DNA of 64,000 nucleotides from Lachnoclostridium sp. An118 (GCF_002160985.1 NZ_NFLQ01000007.1:62001-126000); one strand, 5' to 3'; counted from the stretch's first letter, positions 34,589-43,373 are shown. Translations and numbers: made by a program. Notes: generated by a model from the letters alone, not told the origin.

Positions 34589-35041
34589 ATGAAGATATCG
34601 ACAAAGGGCGTCTACGCCATGGAGATCGTGGCTGACCTGGCCCTGCATGCAGGGGAGGAACAAAAAGAGAGCCTGGGGAATATTGCCAGGCGCAGAGGAC
34701 TGTCAGAAAAGTACCTGGAGAGGATCATAAAGGCGCTGAAGGAGAAGGGCATTGTGGAGAGTGTGCGGGGGGCCAGAGGCGGGTACCGCCTCCTGGTCCC
34801 CCCGGAACAGCTGACGGCCAGAATGGTGCTGCAGGCCGTGGAAGGCCCGCTTGCCCCTGTGGGATGCCTGACAGGGGAGACAGACTGCCAGATGGACTGC
34901 AATGCCTGTCCTACCAGACCGCTGTGGCAGGAGATGTGGGACTGCATTCTGGATGCGGCGGATCAGGTGACGGTCGCTCATATCCTTGCGGAGACGAAGC
35001 GGGAAGAAAAAAGAGGGATTGACAGGACAGAGCAGATATAG
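34589..35041 (+). CDS. Rrf2-family regulator, cysteine-rich (IscR-like)
   Basis: 150 residues from the usual MKISTKG start at 34589; the ribosome site is weak, fitting coupling to the PurF-like gene. Winged helix with SLGNIARRRGLSEKYLERI and RGARGGYRL. Four Cys lie in CLTGETDCQMDCNACPTRPLW, like the cluster-binding loop of IscR, so an Fe-S or redox sensor is likely. Targets unknown; candidates are its own operon or the adjacent cysteine genes. Confidence 0.86.
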   Translation: MKISTKGVYAMEIVADLALHAGEEQKESLGNIARRRGLSEKYLERIIKALKEKGIVESVRGARGGYRLLVPPEQLTARMVLQAVEGPLAPVGCLTGETDCQMDCNACPTRPLWQEMWDCILDAADQVTVAHILAETKREEKRGIDRTEQI

Positions 35042-35047
35042 TATAAC
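35019..35047 (+). promoter_or_regulatory. promoter of the second Rrf2 gene, inside the end of the first
   Basis: TTGACA (35019-35024), 17-nt spacer, TATAAC (35042-35047). Confidence 0.6.
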
Positions 35048-35067
35048 TAGACCCATATAATACTTAT

Positions 35068-35083
35068 TGAATTGGTAGGAAAT
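35068..35083. promoter_or_regulatory. CymR-box-like site before the second Rrf2 gene
   Basis: TGAATTGGTAGGAAAT resembles the right part of the Bacillus CymR consensus (TTTAGTAGGAATT) and lies downstream of the promoter, suggesting autoregulation. Confidence 0.4.
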
Positions 35084-35112
35084 AAAAATAAGCGTACAGG
35101 GCGGTGCAGGAG

Positions 35113-35562
35113 ATGAAAATATCCACAAAAGGGAGATATGGCCTCAGGGCGCTGGTGGATCTGGCGGTCAATGTCAGCGGACAGCCGGTCCCTCTGACGG
35201 CGATCGCCGCAAGGCAGAGAATGTCCGTGAATTATCTGGAGCAGGTGTTTGGCCAGCTCCGCCGGGGCGGCATACTCCAAAGTACAAAGGGGGCCGGGGG
35301 CGGCTACAGTCTTTCCCGGGACCCGTCCTGCATCACGGTCAGAGAAATACTGGAAGTGCTGGAGGGACCTTTTTGCATTACCGATGCCGATCGGGACGGC
35401 AGGGAGGACAAGATAAGCAGAGCAGTCCGAGCCCTTCTGTGGGAAGAGATCGACCGCCGGACAGCCTGCCTTCTGGAGGAGAAGACACTGAATGACCTGA
35501 TAAAGAAGGAGGCTGATCCTGACAATGCGGGAAAACAGGTCCACGCAGAGACAGATGCCTAG
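35113..35562 (+). CDS. Rrf2-family regulator, CymR-like
   Basis: 149 residues from ATG 35113 (a GTG nine bases upstream is possible). MKISTKGRYGLRALVDLA start, HTH with AARQRMSVNYLEQVFGQLRR and wing KGAGGGYSLSRDP. No Cys cluster, as in CymR, the cysteine-metabolism repressor that works in complex with CysK. Its position directly before cysK and the shared TAGGAA-type motifs in both upstream regions support that assignment. Confidence 0.82.
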   Translation: MKISTKGRYGLRALVDLAVNVSGQPVPLTAIAARQRMSVNYLEQVFGQLRRGGILQSTKGAGGGYSLSRDPSCITVREILEVLEGPFCITDADRDGREDKISRAVRALLWEEIDRRTACLLEEKTLNDLIKKEADPDNAGKQVHAETDA

Positions 35563-35586
35563 CCGGGCAGCTTTCTTTTTGAAATC

Positions 35587-35600
35587 AATTCCTACTAAAG
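35587..35600. promoter_or_regulatory. CymR-box-like operator in the cysK promoter
   Basis: AATTCCTACTAAAG reads CTTTAGTAGGAATT on the other strand, a close match to the Bacillus CymR core. It sits between a TTGAAA (35579-35584) and TATATT (35604-35609), where a repressor would block transcription. Confidence 0.5.
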
Positions 35601-35707
35601 TAATATATTATATTTAGAGAGGCAGTGCCCGGAGCGGCGGCTGAAGGATGGCTGGCAAACAGGGCACACAAATGTGCAAAGGAGACAAGAAAGGAGAGCA
35701 ACAGACA

Positions 35708-36640
35708 ATGGGAAAGATATATAAAAGCGTAGAGGAACTGATCGGCAGGACCCCCCTCCTGGAGGTGACAAACCTGGAGAGGGAAAAAGAACTCAGGGCA
35801 AGAGTGCTTGTAAAGCTGGAGTCATACAATCCGGCAGGGAGCGTGAAAGACAGGGCGGCCCTCTTTATGATCCGGGACGCGGAGGAGAGAGGTCTGATCC
35901 GCCCGGGAGATACGCTCATTGAGCCCACCAGCGGAAACACAGGCATCGGGCTTGCCTCTGTGGCGGCATCCCGTGGCTACCGGGTGATCTTTACCATGCC
36001 GGAGACAATGAGTGTGGAGAGAAGGAAGCTGCTTGGGAGCTACGGAGCACAGATCGTACTGACAGAAGGGGCAAAGGGCATGTCGGGTGCCATCGCAAAG
36101 GCGGAGGAGCTGGCAGCGTCCATGGAGGGAGCAGTTGTCCTGGGACAGTTCGTAAATGCTGCCAATCCCAAAGCCCACAGGGAGACCACCGGACCGGAGA
36201 TATGGGAGGATACAGATGGAAAAGTGGATGTCTTTGTGGCAGGCGTGGGAACCGGGGGCACGATTACCGGGACAGGCGGATTCCTGAAGGGGAAAAATCC
36301 GGATATCCACATTGTTGCCGTGGAGCCGGAGGACTCCCCGGTGCTTTCAGGCGGCAGGCCGGGCCCCCACGGGATCCAGGGGATCGGAGCCGGATTTGTG
36401 CCGGAGATACTGGACACGGAAGTTTACAGTGAAGTGATGAAAGTGAAGACGCAGGAAGCCTTCGAGGCGGCCCGGCTGCTGGCCAGGCGGCAGGGTGTGC
36501 TGGTGGGGATCTCATCCGGGGCAGCCCTCCACGCGGCACTTAGGCTCGCCGGCCAGGACCGGTTCCAGGGCAAGACCATTGTGGCGCTCCTGCCGGACAC
36601 AGGTGAGCGATACCTGTCCACAGCTCTCTTTGAGGAGTAA
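35708..36640 (+). CDS. cysK: cysteine synthase (O-acetylserine sulfhydrylase)
   Basis: 310 residues from ATG 35708 (in-frame ATG 35648 is less likely). PLP lysine Lys47 in YNPAGSVKDRAAL, the substrate loop TSGNTGIGLAS, phosphate cup GVGTGGTITGTGGFLKG, and SGAALHAAL. Makes cysteine from O-acetylserine and sulfide. Full length. Probably repressed by the neighbouring CymR-like protein, to which it may also bind. Confidence 0.93.
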   Translation: MGKIYKSVEELIGRTPLLEVTNLEREKELRARVLVKLESYNPAGSVKDRAALFMIRDAEERGLIRPGDTLIEPTSGNTGIGLASVAASRGYRVIFTMPETMSVERRKLLGSYGAQIVLTEGAKGMSGAIAKAEELAASMEGAVVLGQFVNAANPKAHRETTGPEIWEDTDGKVDVFVAGVGTGGTITGTGGFLKGKNPDIHIVAVEPEDSPVLSGGRPGPHGIQGIGAGFVPEILDTEVYSEVMKVKTQEAFEAARLLARRQGVLVGISSGAALHAALRLAGQDRFQGKTIVALLPDTGERYLSTALFEE

Positions 36641-36675
36641 GAGCGGCGCAAAGTGGTGTAAGGTGCGGCTGGCAC

Positions 36676-36704
36676 TTGACTGGATCTGCCCCAGCGTGTA
36701 AAGT
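36676..36704 (+). promoter_or_regulatory. promoter candidate for ptsI
   Basis: TTGACT (36676-36681), 17-nt spacer, TAAAGT (36699-36704). Confidence 0.4.
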
Positions 36705-36743
36705 AAAAGACATACAGAACAAAAAAGGGGCAGGAAGTATCAT

Positions 36744-38369
36744 ATGATCACATTGACAGGTAAAAAGGTATCAGAAGGAATTGTAATCGGCCGGCTCGTG
36801 TTTTTTAACAGGGGAGAGCGTGAAATCCGCAAGATTTACGTGGAGGACCCGGAAAAAGAGCTGGTACGGTTTCAGAAGGCCAGAAAGAAGACGGCGGCGG
36901 AGCTCCAGGAACTCTACGAAGAGTCGGCCAGTGAGCTGGGGGAGGCCAATGCCACCATCTTTGAGATGCAGCAGATGGTCCTGGAGGACGAGGAGTTTGT
37001 CAACCGGGTGGTGCGCATGATCACGGAGCAGAAGCTGAATGCGGACTATGCGGTGAAGGAGTCGGTGGAAAGCTTCCTGAAGGTCTTTTCCGTCAGGCCG
37101 GAGAGCTATGTGCGGGGACATGAGACGGACGTGCAGGATGTGGCGTCCCGCATACTGCGCATCCTGTCCAGGAGCAGGAAGGACCGGATGTTCATGGACG
37201 AGCCGTTTATCATGGCGGCCAGGGACCTCTATCCCAGCGAGGCTGTGAAGCTGGACAAGACAAAGGTGCTGGGCTTTGTTACCATGTACGGGTCCATCAA
37301 CTCCCACACGGCCGTGCTGGCCAGGACAAAGGGGATCCCTTCGGTCATCGGCATCGGAGAGGCCCTCAAGAGAGATTACGAGGGCAAGATGGTCATCATA
37401 GACGGGTTTGACGGCAAGCTGTATATCGAGCCGGACCAGACTACCATGGAGAGGATGAAGCAGAAAAAGCAGCAGAACCTCCAGAAGGTGGAGACGCTGG
37501 AGAGGCTGAAGGGCAAGGAAAATGTCACCCAGAGCGGTCAGAAGATCGACGTGTGTGCCAACATAGGGAGCCGGGAGGATATTGAGCGGGTGCTGCGCAA
37601 CGATGCCAATGGGATCGGTCTTTTCCGCAGTGAGTTCCTCTATATGGAGTCGCCCGGAAAGCTGCCCACAGAGGACCAGCAGTTCCAGGTGTACAAGCTG
37701 GCGGCGGAGGCCATGGGCACTAAAAAGGTAGTGATCCGCACTGCTGACCTGGGCGGCGACAAGCTGCCGGAGAGCATGGACTTTCCGGGGGAAAACAATC
37801 CCATGATGGGATACAGGGGGATCCGCATTTCTCTGGACAAGGAGGAGATGTTCAAGACCCAGCTGCGGGCTATCCTCCGGGCATCCGCTTTCGGGAATCT
37901 GCAGGTCATGTTCCCCATGATCACATCCGTTGAGGAGGTGGAGTCCGCAAAGAGGGTGCTGGAGAGGGCAAAAGCCGAGCTGAAGGAAGAGAAGGCGGCT
38001 TTTGACGAGAATATCAAAGTGGGCGTCATGATAGAGACGCCGGCGGCTGTCATGATCAGCGGAGAGCTGGCCAGAGAGGTGGACTTTTTCAGTATCGGTA
38101 CAAACGACCTGACCCAGCATACCCTGGCCATGGACCGCACCAACCGGAAACTGACCGGATACTACAACGTGTATCATCCGGCTCTGGTGAAGATGATACG
38201 CATCGTGGCCAACAATGTCCACCTGGAGGGAAAGCACATCAGTATCTGCGGCGACCTGGCAGCGGATACCAGCATGACGGAGACCTTTATACAGATGGGT
38301 ATTGACGAGCTCTCGGTAGCTCCGGGGAAGGTGCTGCCTCTTCGGAAGAGGATAAGGGAGATACGCTGA
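36744..38369 (+). CDS. ptsI: phosphoenolpyruvate-protein phosphotransferase (PTS enzyme I)
   Basis: 541 residues. N-terminal HPr-binding domain, phospho-histidine His188 in GSINSHTAVLAR, linker, and PEP-binding barrel with GLFRSEFLYM, RTADLGGDKLPE, GVMIETPAA, DFFSIGTNDLTQ and active-site Cys in ISICGDLAADT. Passes phosphate from PEP to HPr, starting all PTS sugar uptake. ptsH is not adjacent. A truncated NCS2 permease follows after 23 nt. Confidence 0.92.
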   Translation: MITLTGKKVSEGIVIGRLVFFNRGEREIRKIYVEDPEKELVRFQKARKKTAAELQELYEESASELGEANATIFEMQQMVLEDEEFVNRVVRMITEQKLNADYAVKESVESFLKVFSVRPESYVRGHETDVQDVASRILRILSRSRKDRMFMDEPFIMAARDLYPSEAVKLDKTKVLGFVTMYGSINSHTAVLARTKGIPSVIGIGEALKRDYEGKMVIIDGFDGKLYIEPDQTTMERMKQKKQQNLQKVETLERLKGKENVTQSGQKIDVCANIGSREDIERVLRNDANGIGLFRSEFLYMESPGKLPTEDQQFQVYKLAAEAMGTKKVVIRTADLGGDKLPESMDFPGENNPMMGYRGIRISLDKEEMFKTQLRAILRASAFGNLQVMFPMITSVEEVESAKRVLERAKAELKEEKAAFDENIKVGVMIETPAAVMISGELAREVDFFSIGTNDLTQHTLAMDRTNRKLTGYYNVYHPALVKMIRIVANNVHLEGKHISICGDLAADTSMTETFIQMGIDELSVAPGKVLPLRKRIREIR

Positions 38370-38392
38370 GCCTGTGGGAGAAGTGATATTTC

Positions 38393-39344
38393 AAGGCGGC
38401 CCTGATGGGAACACTTCTGATGGCTGTTTTCGCCAACTACCCCTTTGCCCTGGCACCGGGCATGGGGCTCAACGCCTATTTTGCGTACACAGTGGTGCTG
38501 GGCATGGGCTACACCTGGCAGGTGGCTCTGACAGCCGTCTTCGTGGAGGGCATCATTTTTATCATCCTTTCCCTGACCAGTGTGCGGGAGGCCATATTTA
38601 ACGCCATCCCCCGGAACCTGAAGGCGGCGGTCAGTGTGGGTATCGGCCTCTTTATCGGCCTGCAGAATGCCAATATCGTGGTGGGGGGCTCCACTTTGCC
38701 GGAGCTCTATTCCCTGGACGGATACAATGCGGCAAACGGTGTGGAGGGGACCTTTAACGATGTGGGCATCACGGTGATCCTTGCTGTGGCCGGCATACTC
38801 ATCACGGGAGTGCTGGTGCTGCGCAATGTTAAGGGAAACATACTCTGGGGCATACTCATCACCTGGGTGCTGGGGATCGGCTGTCAGCTGGCGGGCCTCT
38901 ATGTGCCTAACCCGGAGGCCGGATCCTACGGGCTTCTGCCGGATTTCAGCGGGATCTTCTCTTTGAATTTCCTTGTCGTCATATTTGCCTTCCTGTTTGT
39001 GGACATGTTTGACACTATCGGGACACTCATCGGCGTGTCGTCAAAGGACGGCATGTTGGACGAGGAGGGACGGCTTCCCCGCATCAAGGGCGCTGGTCAT
39101 CGTGGGATTCTACATGCTGACAAATGTGGTCAACATTGATTTCAATGACCTGAGCGAGGCCATTCCCTGCTACATCTGCATCGGGGCCATGCCGTTTTCC
39201 TACAGCATCTCCGAGGGGATCTCCATGGGAGTCATCTCCTATGTGGCCCTCAATCTGCTGAGCGGAAGATTCCGGGAGAAAAAGCTGAGCGCCCTCATGT
39301 ATGTGCTGGCTGTCCTGTTTATCCTGAAATATATTTTTCTATAG
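38393..39344 (+). pseudogene. NCS2 family (PbuG/AzgA-type) purine permease, with missing N-terminus, internal deletion and frameshift
   Basis: Homology starts at KAALMGTLLMAVFANYPFALAPG, about 55-75 residues into a normal PbuG, directly after an in-frame TGA (38384). It runs to LPRIKGA at 39089-39094 and resumes one frame over at ALVIVGFYML, skipping about 65-70 residues that normally hold the GTSTVTTYVESASG motif. The rest is complete to KYIFL. An intact protein takes up guanine, hypoxanthine or adenine by proton symport; this one cannot. The GGCGCT at the junction could be a deletion micro-repeat. Confidence 0.85.
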
Positions 39345-39353
39345 GAGCGGACT

Positions 39354-40484
39354 ATGCGGTATATAAGACCTGTTTACTATGATACCTTCAGGTGTGTGGC
39401 GGGCAGATGTCCCGCCTCCTGCTGCGAGGGATGGCAGATCGTCATCGATGAGGCATCCCTGGAAAAATACAGAGGCTACCAGGGAGACTTTGGCAGGAGG
39501 ATGGCCAGGTCCGTATCCTGGCAGGAGGGCACTTTCCGCCAGTATGGAGGGAGATGCGCCATGCTGAATAGGGAGGGGCTCTGCGACCTCTACATAGAGA
39601 AGGGGGAGGAGTCCCTCTGCGAGACCTGCACCCGGTACCCCAGACATGTGGAGGAGTTTGAAAATGTGCGGGAGTACTCCCTCTCTCTTTCCTGTCCCGA
39701 GGCGGCCAGGATCATGCTGGAGGATGAAGGGGACCTGACCTTTGTGACAGAGGACACCCCGGAGGAGGAGACCTTTGAGGAGGGCTTTGACTTTCTTCTC
39801 TACACCAGGCTGGTGGACGCGAGGGAAGTGCTGTACGCCCTGCTGCAGAGGCAGGACCTGTCCTTTGAGCAGAAAGAGAGGGCCTGTCTGTCCTTTGCAG
39901 GCGGGGTACAGGCTCTTCTGGAGGCGGGAGACTACCCTGGCATGGAGGAGTGGATCCGGTCAGCGGGAGAGCCTGGGCTGCCGCCTTCGGAGAAAGAAAG
40001 GTGGGCGGGCCCTTCCCGTTTGTCCCGCCATGCCAGGCTGCTGGAGGAACTGCAGGTGCTGGGAGGGCTGGAGAGACTGGACCCTGCCTGGGAAAGCCTG
40101 CTGCGGGAGGAGAAGGCGTTTCTGCTGCTGGCGGGGGAAGAAAAGTATGAAGAGATACGGGCCGCCTTCAGGGAGAGCCGGGAGGCGGACGGACCGGGGG
40201 GCGAAGCATGGGACAAGAAGCTGGAAAAGCTGGCGCTGTTCTTCATCTACACTTACTTCTGCGGCGCGGTGTACGACGATGCGGTCCACGCCAAGGTGTG
40301 CCTGGCCTTCTTTTCCGCACAGTGGATACAGGAGCTTCTGATGATGGAATGGTACGTCCGGGGAGACAGTGCCGGCATGGAGTCTCTGATCCGCATGTCC
40401 TGGCGCTATGCCAGGGAGATTGAGCACTCGGATGAAAACCTGAATGCCCTGGATGACTACTTCTGGGACAGGACGAGCGGGTAG
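39354..40484 (+). CDS. fliB: flagellin lysine-N-methylase-like protein (FliB family)
   Basis: 376 residues. The Cys-rich N-terminal signature is clear: CVAGRCPASCCEGWQI, GRCAMLNREGLCDLYIEKGEESLC and CTRYPRHVEEF. FliB methylates lysines on flagellin in Salmonella; clostridial homologues carry the same cysteines, thought to hold a metal cluster. No flagellar gene is in the window, so target and name are by family only. The stop codon lies inside a palindromic repeat (40475-40510), which may have replaced the last codons. Confidence 0.85.
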   Translation: MRYIRPVYYDTFRCVAGRCPASCCEGWQIVIDEASLEKYRGYQGDFGRRMARSVSWQEGTFRQYGGRCAMLNREGLCDLYIEKGEESLCETCTRYPRHVEEFENVREYSLSLSCPEAARIMLEDEGDLTFVTEDTPEEETFEEGFDFLLYTRLVDAREVLYALLQRQDLSFEQKERACLSFAGGVQALLEAGDYPGMEEWIRSAGEPGLPPSEKERWAGPSRLSRHARLLEELQVLGGLERLDPAWESLLREEKAFLLLAGEEKYEEIRAAFRESREADGPGGEAWDKKLEKLALFFIYTYFCGAVYDDAVHAKVCLAFFSAQWIQELLMMEWYVRGDSAGMESLIRMSWRYAREIEHSDENLNALDDYFWDRTSG

Positions 40485-40665
40485 GGGAAGCTCCCTTCCC
40501 CTACCCGCTCACCGCGATACCTCGCTTATCTCTCGGCATTGCCGTTCGATGGTCTCCGCTCCGCTACGGTCGGCGCTAAGCGAACGTCCACTGGACGTTC
40601 AGCGCCGTTACCCGTCGGCTGCCCGCTCGTGCAAGCACGGCGGTCGCCCTCCGGGTGTATCGCAC
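40475..40665. repeat. palindromic intergenic repeat element (REP/MITE-like)
   Basis: A perfect 16-bp inverted repeat (40475-40490 and 40495-40510) opens the element. Further in, AACGTCCA and TGGACGTT form another perfect palindrome near 40585-40601 within a larger GGCGCT...AGCGCC stem, and GCGATA (40514) is matched by TATCGC (40658). It codes for nothing evident. The nested palindromes, compactness and insertion over a stop codon suggest a mobile palindromic repeat family; a second copy was not found in this window. Confidence 0.5.
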
Positions 40666-40667
40666 AA

Positions 40668-40700
40668 AAAGAGCTGACGCGTAGTATGCGTCAGCTCTTT
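40668..40700 (-). terminator. terminator of the acidic membrane-protein gene
   Basis: AAAGAGCTGACGC (40668-40680) pairs perfectly with GCGTCAGCTCTTT (40688-40700). On the minus strand the stem is followed by T5; it also points to the plus strand more weakly. Confidence 0.75.
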
Positions 40701-40703
40701 GAG

Positions 40704-41525
40704 CTATCGGGAGAAAAGCTTCCGGAGAATGCAGCTTATAACGCCTGCTATGCACAGAGGCACCAGGGTGCCGGAGAGGGAGCCGTAGATTTCCACCGCT
40801 CCGGCGAGGCCTGTCAGAGGTGCGGGAGTTCCGGGGATAAGGCCTGCCAGTACATAGGCCAGGATGGACCCGGCGCCCACCAGGACGAAGGAGAACATGC
40901 CCCTGCCGGTGTCGCTCTGGAAGCTCCGCCTGCCATTTTCTGCCACCCGGGGACCGGTCAGTGCCCAGAGGAATGAGATGGCCTCAAAGAGCAGGAGGAA
41001 GAGGGCAAAGGCGACGTAGGCTGCCATGATGTAGTTCCTCTCCGCAACGGCTGTGGCCGGATTGCCGTAGGTGAAGAGCCCCTCCAGAAAGTGGGAGGCC
41101 AGGATAAAGGTGATGACTGCGATCAGCACAAGGGTGGCTGCCCTGCAGACCATCTGTATCAGCCGTGCCGCGACCCGGGCTCCTGTCTGGGCTGTCTTTT
41201 TTACGGGGGAGAGGACACTGTGTCTGCTCCTGGAGCGAGACCTGTGCCTTCCGTCCTCCTGGAGGCCCCTTCCGGAGCGCCTTTCTTTTTCTTTCCCGGC
41301 GCCGGAGTCCCTGCCCCTCCGGCGCCCGGAGTCCCTGCGGCTGTCATATTCCTCGTCCTCGTCATCATCGATGGGATCCTCATCATCGTCATAGTCATCA
41401 TAGCTGCGGTCACAGCGGTCCTTCCGGTCGTCGCTGTCACCGTTTATATGGATCTCGGGCAGGTCCTCCTCGTAGACCACCTCGAAGTCGTCGTCAAAAA
41501 AGTCACTGTATGATCTTCCGTTCAT
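40704..41525 (-). CDS. hypothetical membrane protein with long acidic and Arg-rich N-terminal region
   Basis: 273 residues from ATG 41525 (AAAAGGAGG upstream). Residues 1-110 are disordered-looking: Asp/Glu clusters (DDYDDDEDPIDDDEDEEYD) then Arg/Ser/Gly-rich stretch. Four hydrophobic spans follow between about 130 and 265. No family recognised. The charged cytoplasmic tail could bind nucleic acid, metal or another protein. Monocistronic. Confidence 0.7.
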   Translation of the reverse strand: MNGRSYSDFFDDDFEVVYEEDLPEIHINGDSDDRKDRCDRSYDDYDDDEDPIDDDEDEEYDSRRDSGRRRGRDSGAGKEKERRSGRGLQEDGRHRSRSRSRHSVLSPVKKTAQTGARVAARLIQMVCRAATLVLIAVITFILASHFLEGLFTYGNPATAVAERNYIMAAYVAFALFLLLFEAISFLWALTGPRVAENGRRSFQSDTGRGMFSFVLVGAGSILAYVLAGLIPGTPAPLTGLAGAVEIYGSLSGTLVPLCIAGVISCILRKLFSR

Positions 41526-41633
41526 ATGTATACCTCCTTTTAACAGGATTATTCTATAATGTATGTGTGCGGGATGCAAGCAAAGACACAGAAGCTTTAT
41601 AAAGTCATAAGATTTTCTTCAGAAACCGGCAGC

Positions 41634-41669
41634 AAAAGGGCAGGGGCATCGTAGCGATGCCGCCTGCCC
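41634..41669 (-). terminator. terminator of the substrate-binding lipoprotein gene
   Basis: Stem GGGCAGG(G)GCATC with GATGCCGCCTGCCC around GTAGC; on the minus strand TTTT follows. About 80 nt downstream of the stop. Confidence 0.7.
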
Positions 41670-41749
41670 GGCCGTCCCCCATGCGCCGGGATGACGCAAA
41701 AAGGACGGCGATATATATGATCAGCCTGCACAGCAGGATGGTCTGCCAG

Positions 41750-42787
41750 CTATCCGGCCGCCTCCCGGGCGAACTCTGTGGTGACAAGGTCCTCGTAGGG
41801 GGCCCGCTTTTCCAGCTCCCCTGCATCCTCCAGGATATCCTGGAGAAGATCGAAGCTGTCCTCAGAGAACACCAGATTGTCGGCCCATGTGTCCTGGTCA
41901 TAGTAGCGGGTCACAATGGTGGTGATGGTATCCAGGTCCGTCTCCTCAAACTGAGGAGCGATGATGCCCGCGATCTCCTCCGGGGTGTGGCTCTGCACAT
42001 AGTCCATGCCCTTCTGGAGGGCGTTGGTAAAGCCCTGGATCACATCCGGGTTCTCCTCTATATAGCTCTTTTTTGCGGAGAAGGCGGTGTAGGGCACGTA
42101 GCCGCTGTCAGTGCCAAGAGAGGCCACCACGTAGCCCTTTCCCTCCTGCTCAAGGCTGGTGGCTCCGGGCTCGAACTCCACCGTGAAATCCCCCTGACCG
42201 CCGGCAAAGGCCGCCGCAGTGGAGCCGAAATCAATGCTCTGGTCTATAGTCAGGTCCTTCTGCGGATTTATGCCGTTCTGGCGCAGGATATACTCGAACA
42301 CCATCTCCGGCATGCCGCCCTTTCTTCCCCCGAGGACGAGATGTCCTTTCAGGTCCTTCCAGGAGAAATCCTCCACAGGCTCCCTTGCCACCAGGAAGTT
42401 TCCGGCCCGCTGGGTCAGCTGGGCGAAGTTGACCACATAGTCCTGCGCCCCCTCGTTGTAGGTGTAGATGGAGGCCTCCGACCCCATGAAGCCGATATCC
42501 GCCTCACCGGAGAGGACAGCGGTCATGGTCTTGTCGGCGCCAAAGCCATTCACCAGCTCCACCTGGATGCCCTCCTCCTCAAAGTATCCCTCCTCGATGG
42601 CCACGTACATGGGTGCGTAGAAGATGGAGTGGGCCACCTCGTTCAGCACCACCTTTGCAGGCTCTTTCGAACTGCCGCCGGCCTGACCGGCGGCAGTGCC
42701 GTCTTCCTTCTTCCCGGCCGAACAGCCGGCCAGGGAGGAAAGAGCCAGGACGGCGGCAAGCATTGCCGTAAACAGACGCTTTTTCAT
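41750..42787 (-). CDS. ABC transporter substrate-binding lipoprotein (NMT1/SsuA-like)
   Basis: 345 residues. Signal peptide with lipobox LAGC (Cys22), then a Ser/Gly linker and the periplasmic-binding type 2 fold: HSIFYAPMYVAIEEGYFEEEGI, GADIGFMGSEASIYTY-like ADIGFMGSEA, DLKGHLVLGGRKGG. This group delivers thiamine precursors, nitrate or sulfonates. No permease or ATPase lies nearby, so it is an orphan or its partners have been lost. TAAGGAGG precedes ATG. Confidence 0.87.
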   Translation of the reverse strand: MKKRLFTAMLAAVLALSSLAGCSAGKKEDGTAAGQAGGSSKEPAKVVLNEVAHSIFYAPMYVAIEEGYFEEEGIQVELVNGFGADKTMTAVLSGEADIGFMGSEASIYTYNEGAQDYVVNFAQLTQRAGNFLVAREPVEDFSWKDLKGHLVLGGRKGGMPEMVFEYILRQNGINPQKDLTIDQSIDFGSTAAAFAGGQGDFTVEFEPGATSLEQEGKGYVVASLGTDSGYVPYTAFSAKKSYIEENPDVIQGFTNALQKGMDYVQSHTPEEIAGIIAPQFEETDLDTITTIVTRYYDQDTWADNLVFSEDSFDLLQDILEDAGELEKRAPYEDLVTTEFAREAAG

Positions 42788-42841
42788 AAATTCCTCCTTA
42801 AAAATACTGGTGGTTTAGTATATGCGGGAGGAGGAGAAGTG

Positions 42842-43318
42842 CTAACACACGACGATAATGCGCCTGGGCGTGGTCTGGGGCGGTATGCTCATAGTGGAGG
42901 CGGAGTAGTAGACGATGAGGAGCTGTCCCTCCAGACTGCAGTTAAATCTCTGGCCGTTGGATGTCATGATCTGTGTGGAGGGCCCCACATTCAGCTCCAG
43001 CGACTGGTCCACTGCCAGCAGGTCCTCGTCAAACCAGCCGGCGTAAATGGTCTCGTTGGCGTTTTTCCGGCCTATGATGACGGCCTGGTACTCCGGCGGA
43101 TACACAAGAGGAATCGCCAGATTGCTGTCGTAGAAGGCTGTCACCAGCATACCGGCCCGCAGTCGGACCTCCTGGATGACGTAGGTGGACGGGCTGACGA
43201 TAAAATTGGATACTCCGCTGTTGTTTATGATGGAGACCTGCAGGGAGCAGCAGTCTCCGGACAGCGGAGTGACGCGCTGGATCACGCCGCTTACTGGTAC
43301 AAGTGTCTGATCTGCCAT
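42842..43318 (-). CDS. hypothetical protein, predicted beta-rich
   Basis: 158 residues with no signal peptide or membrane span. Hydrophobic-polar alternation (GVIQRVTPLSGDCCSLQVSI, TQIMTSNGQRFNCSLEGQLL) suggests beta strands, with a C-terminal RRIIVVC. Codon use resembles its neighbours. No family recognised. It ends 54 nt before the lipoprotein gene and may be the gene upstream of it in one transcript. Confidence 0.6.
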   Translation of the reverse strand: MADQTLVPVSGVIQRVTPLSGDCCSLQVSIINNSGVSNFIVSPSTYVIQEVRLRAGMLVTAFYDSNLAIPLVYPPEYQAVIIGRKNANETIYAGWFDEDLLAVDQSLELNVGPSTQIMTSNGQRFNCSLEGQLLIVYYSASTMSIPPQTTPRRIIVVC

Positions 43319-43373
43319 AGTGATACAAATCCTTTTTTCCTTACTATATGCCGGGAAGGAAGGATGTGTTTCC

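Noticed and set aside
40539-40976. 145-codon plus-strand frame across the palindromic repeat
   Set aside because: It runs through hairpins and the antisense of the acidic membrane-protein gene, has no ribosome site and an Arg/Ser/Pro composition typical of chance frames.
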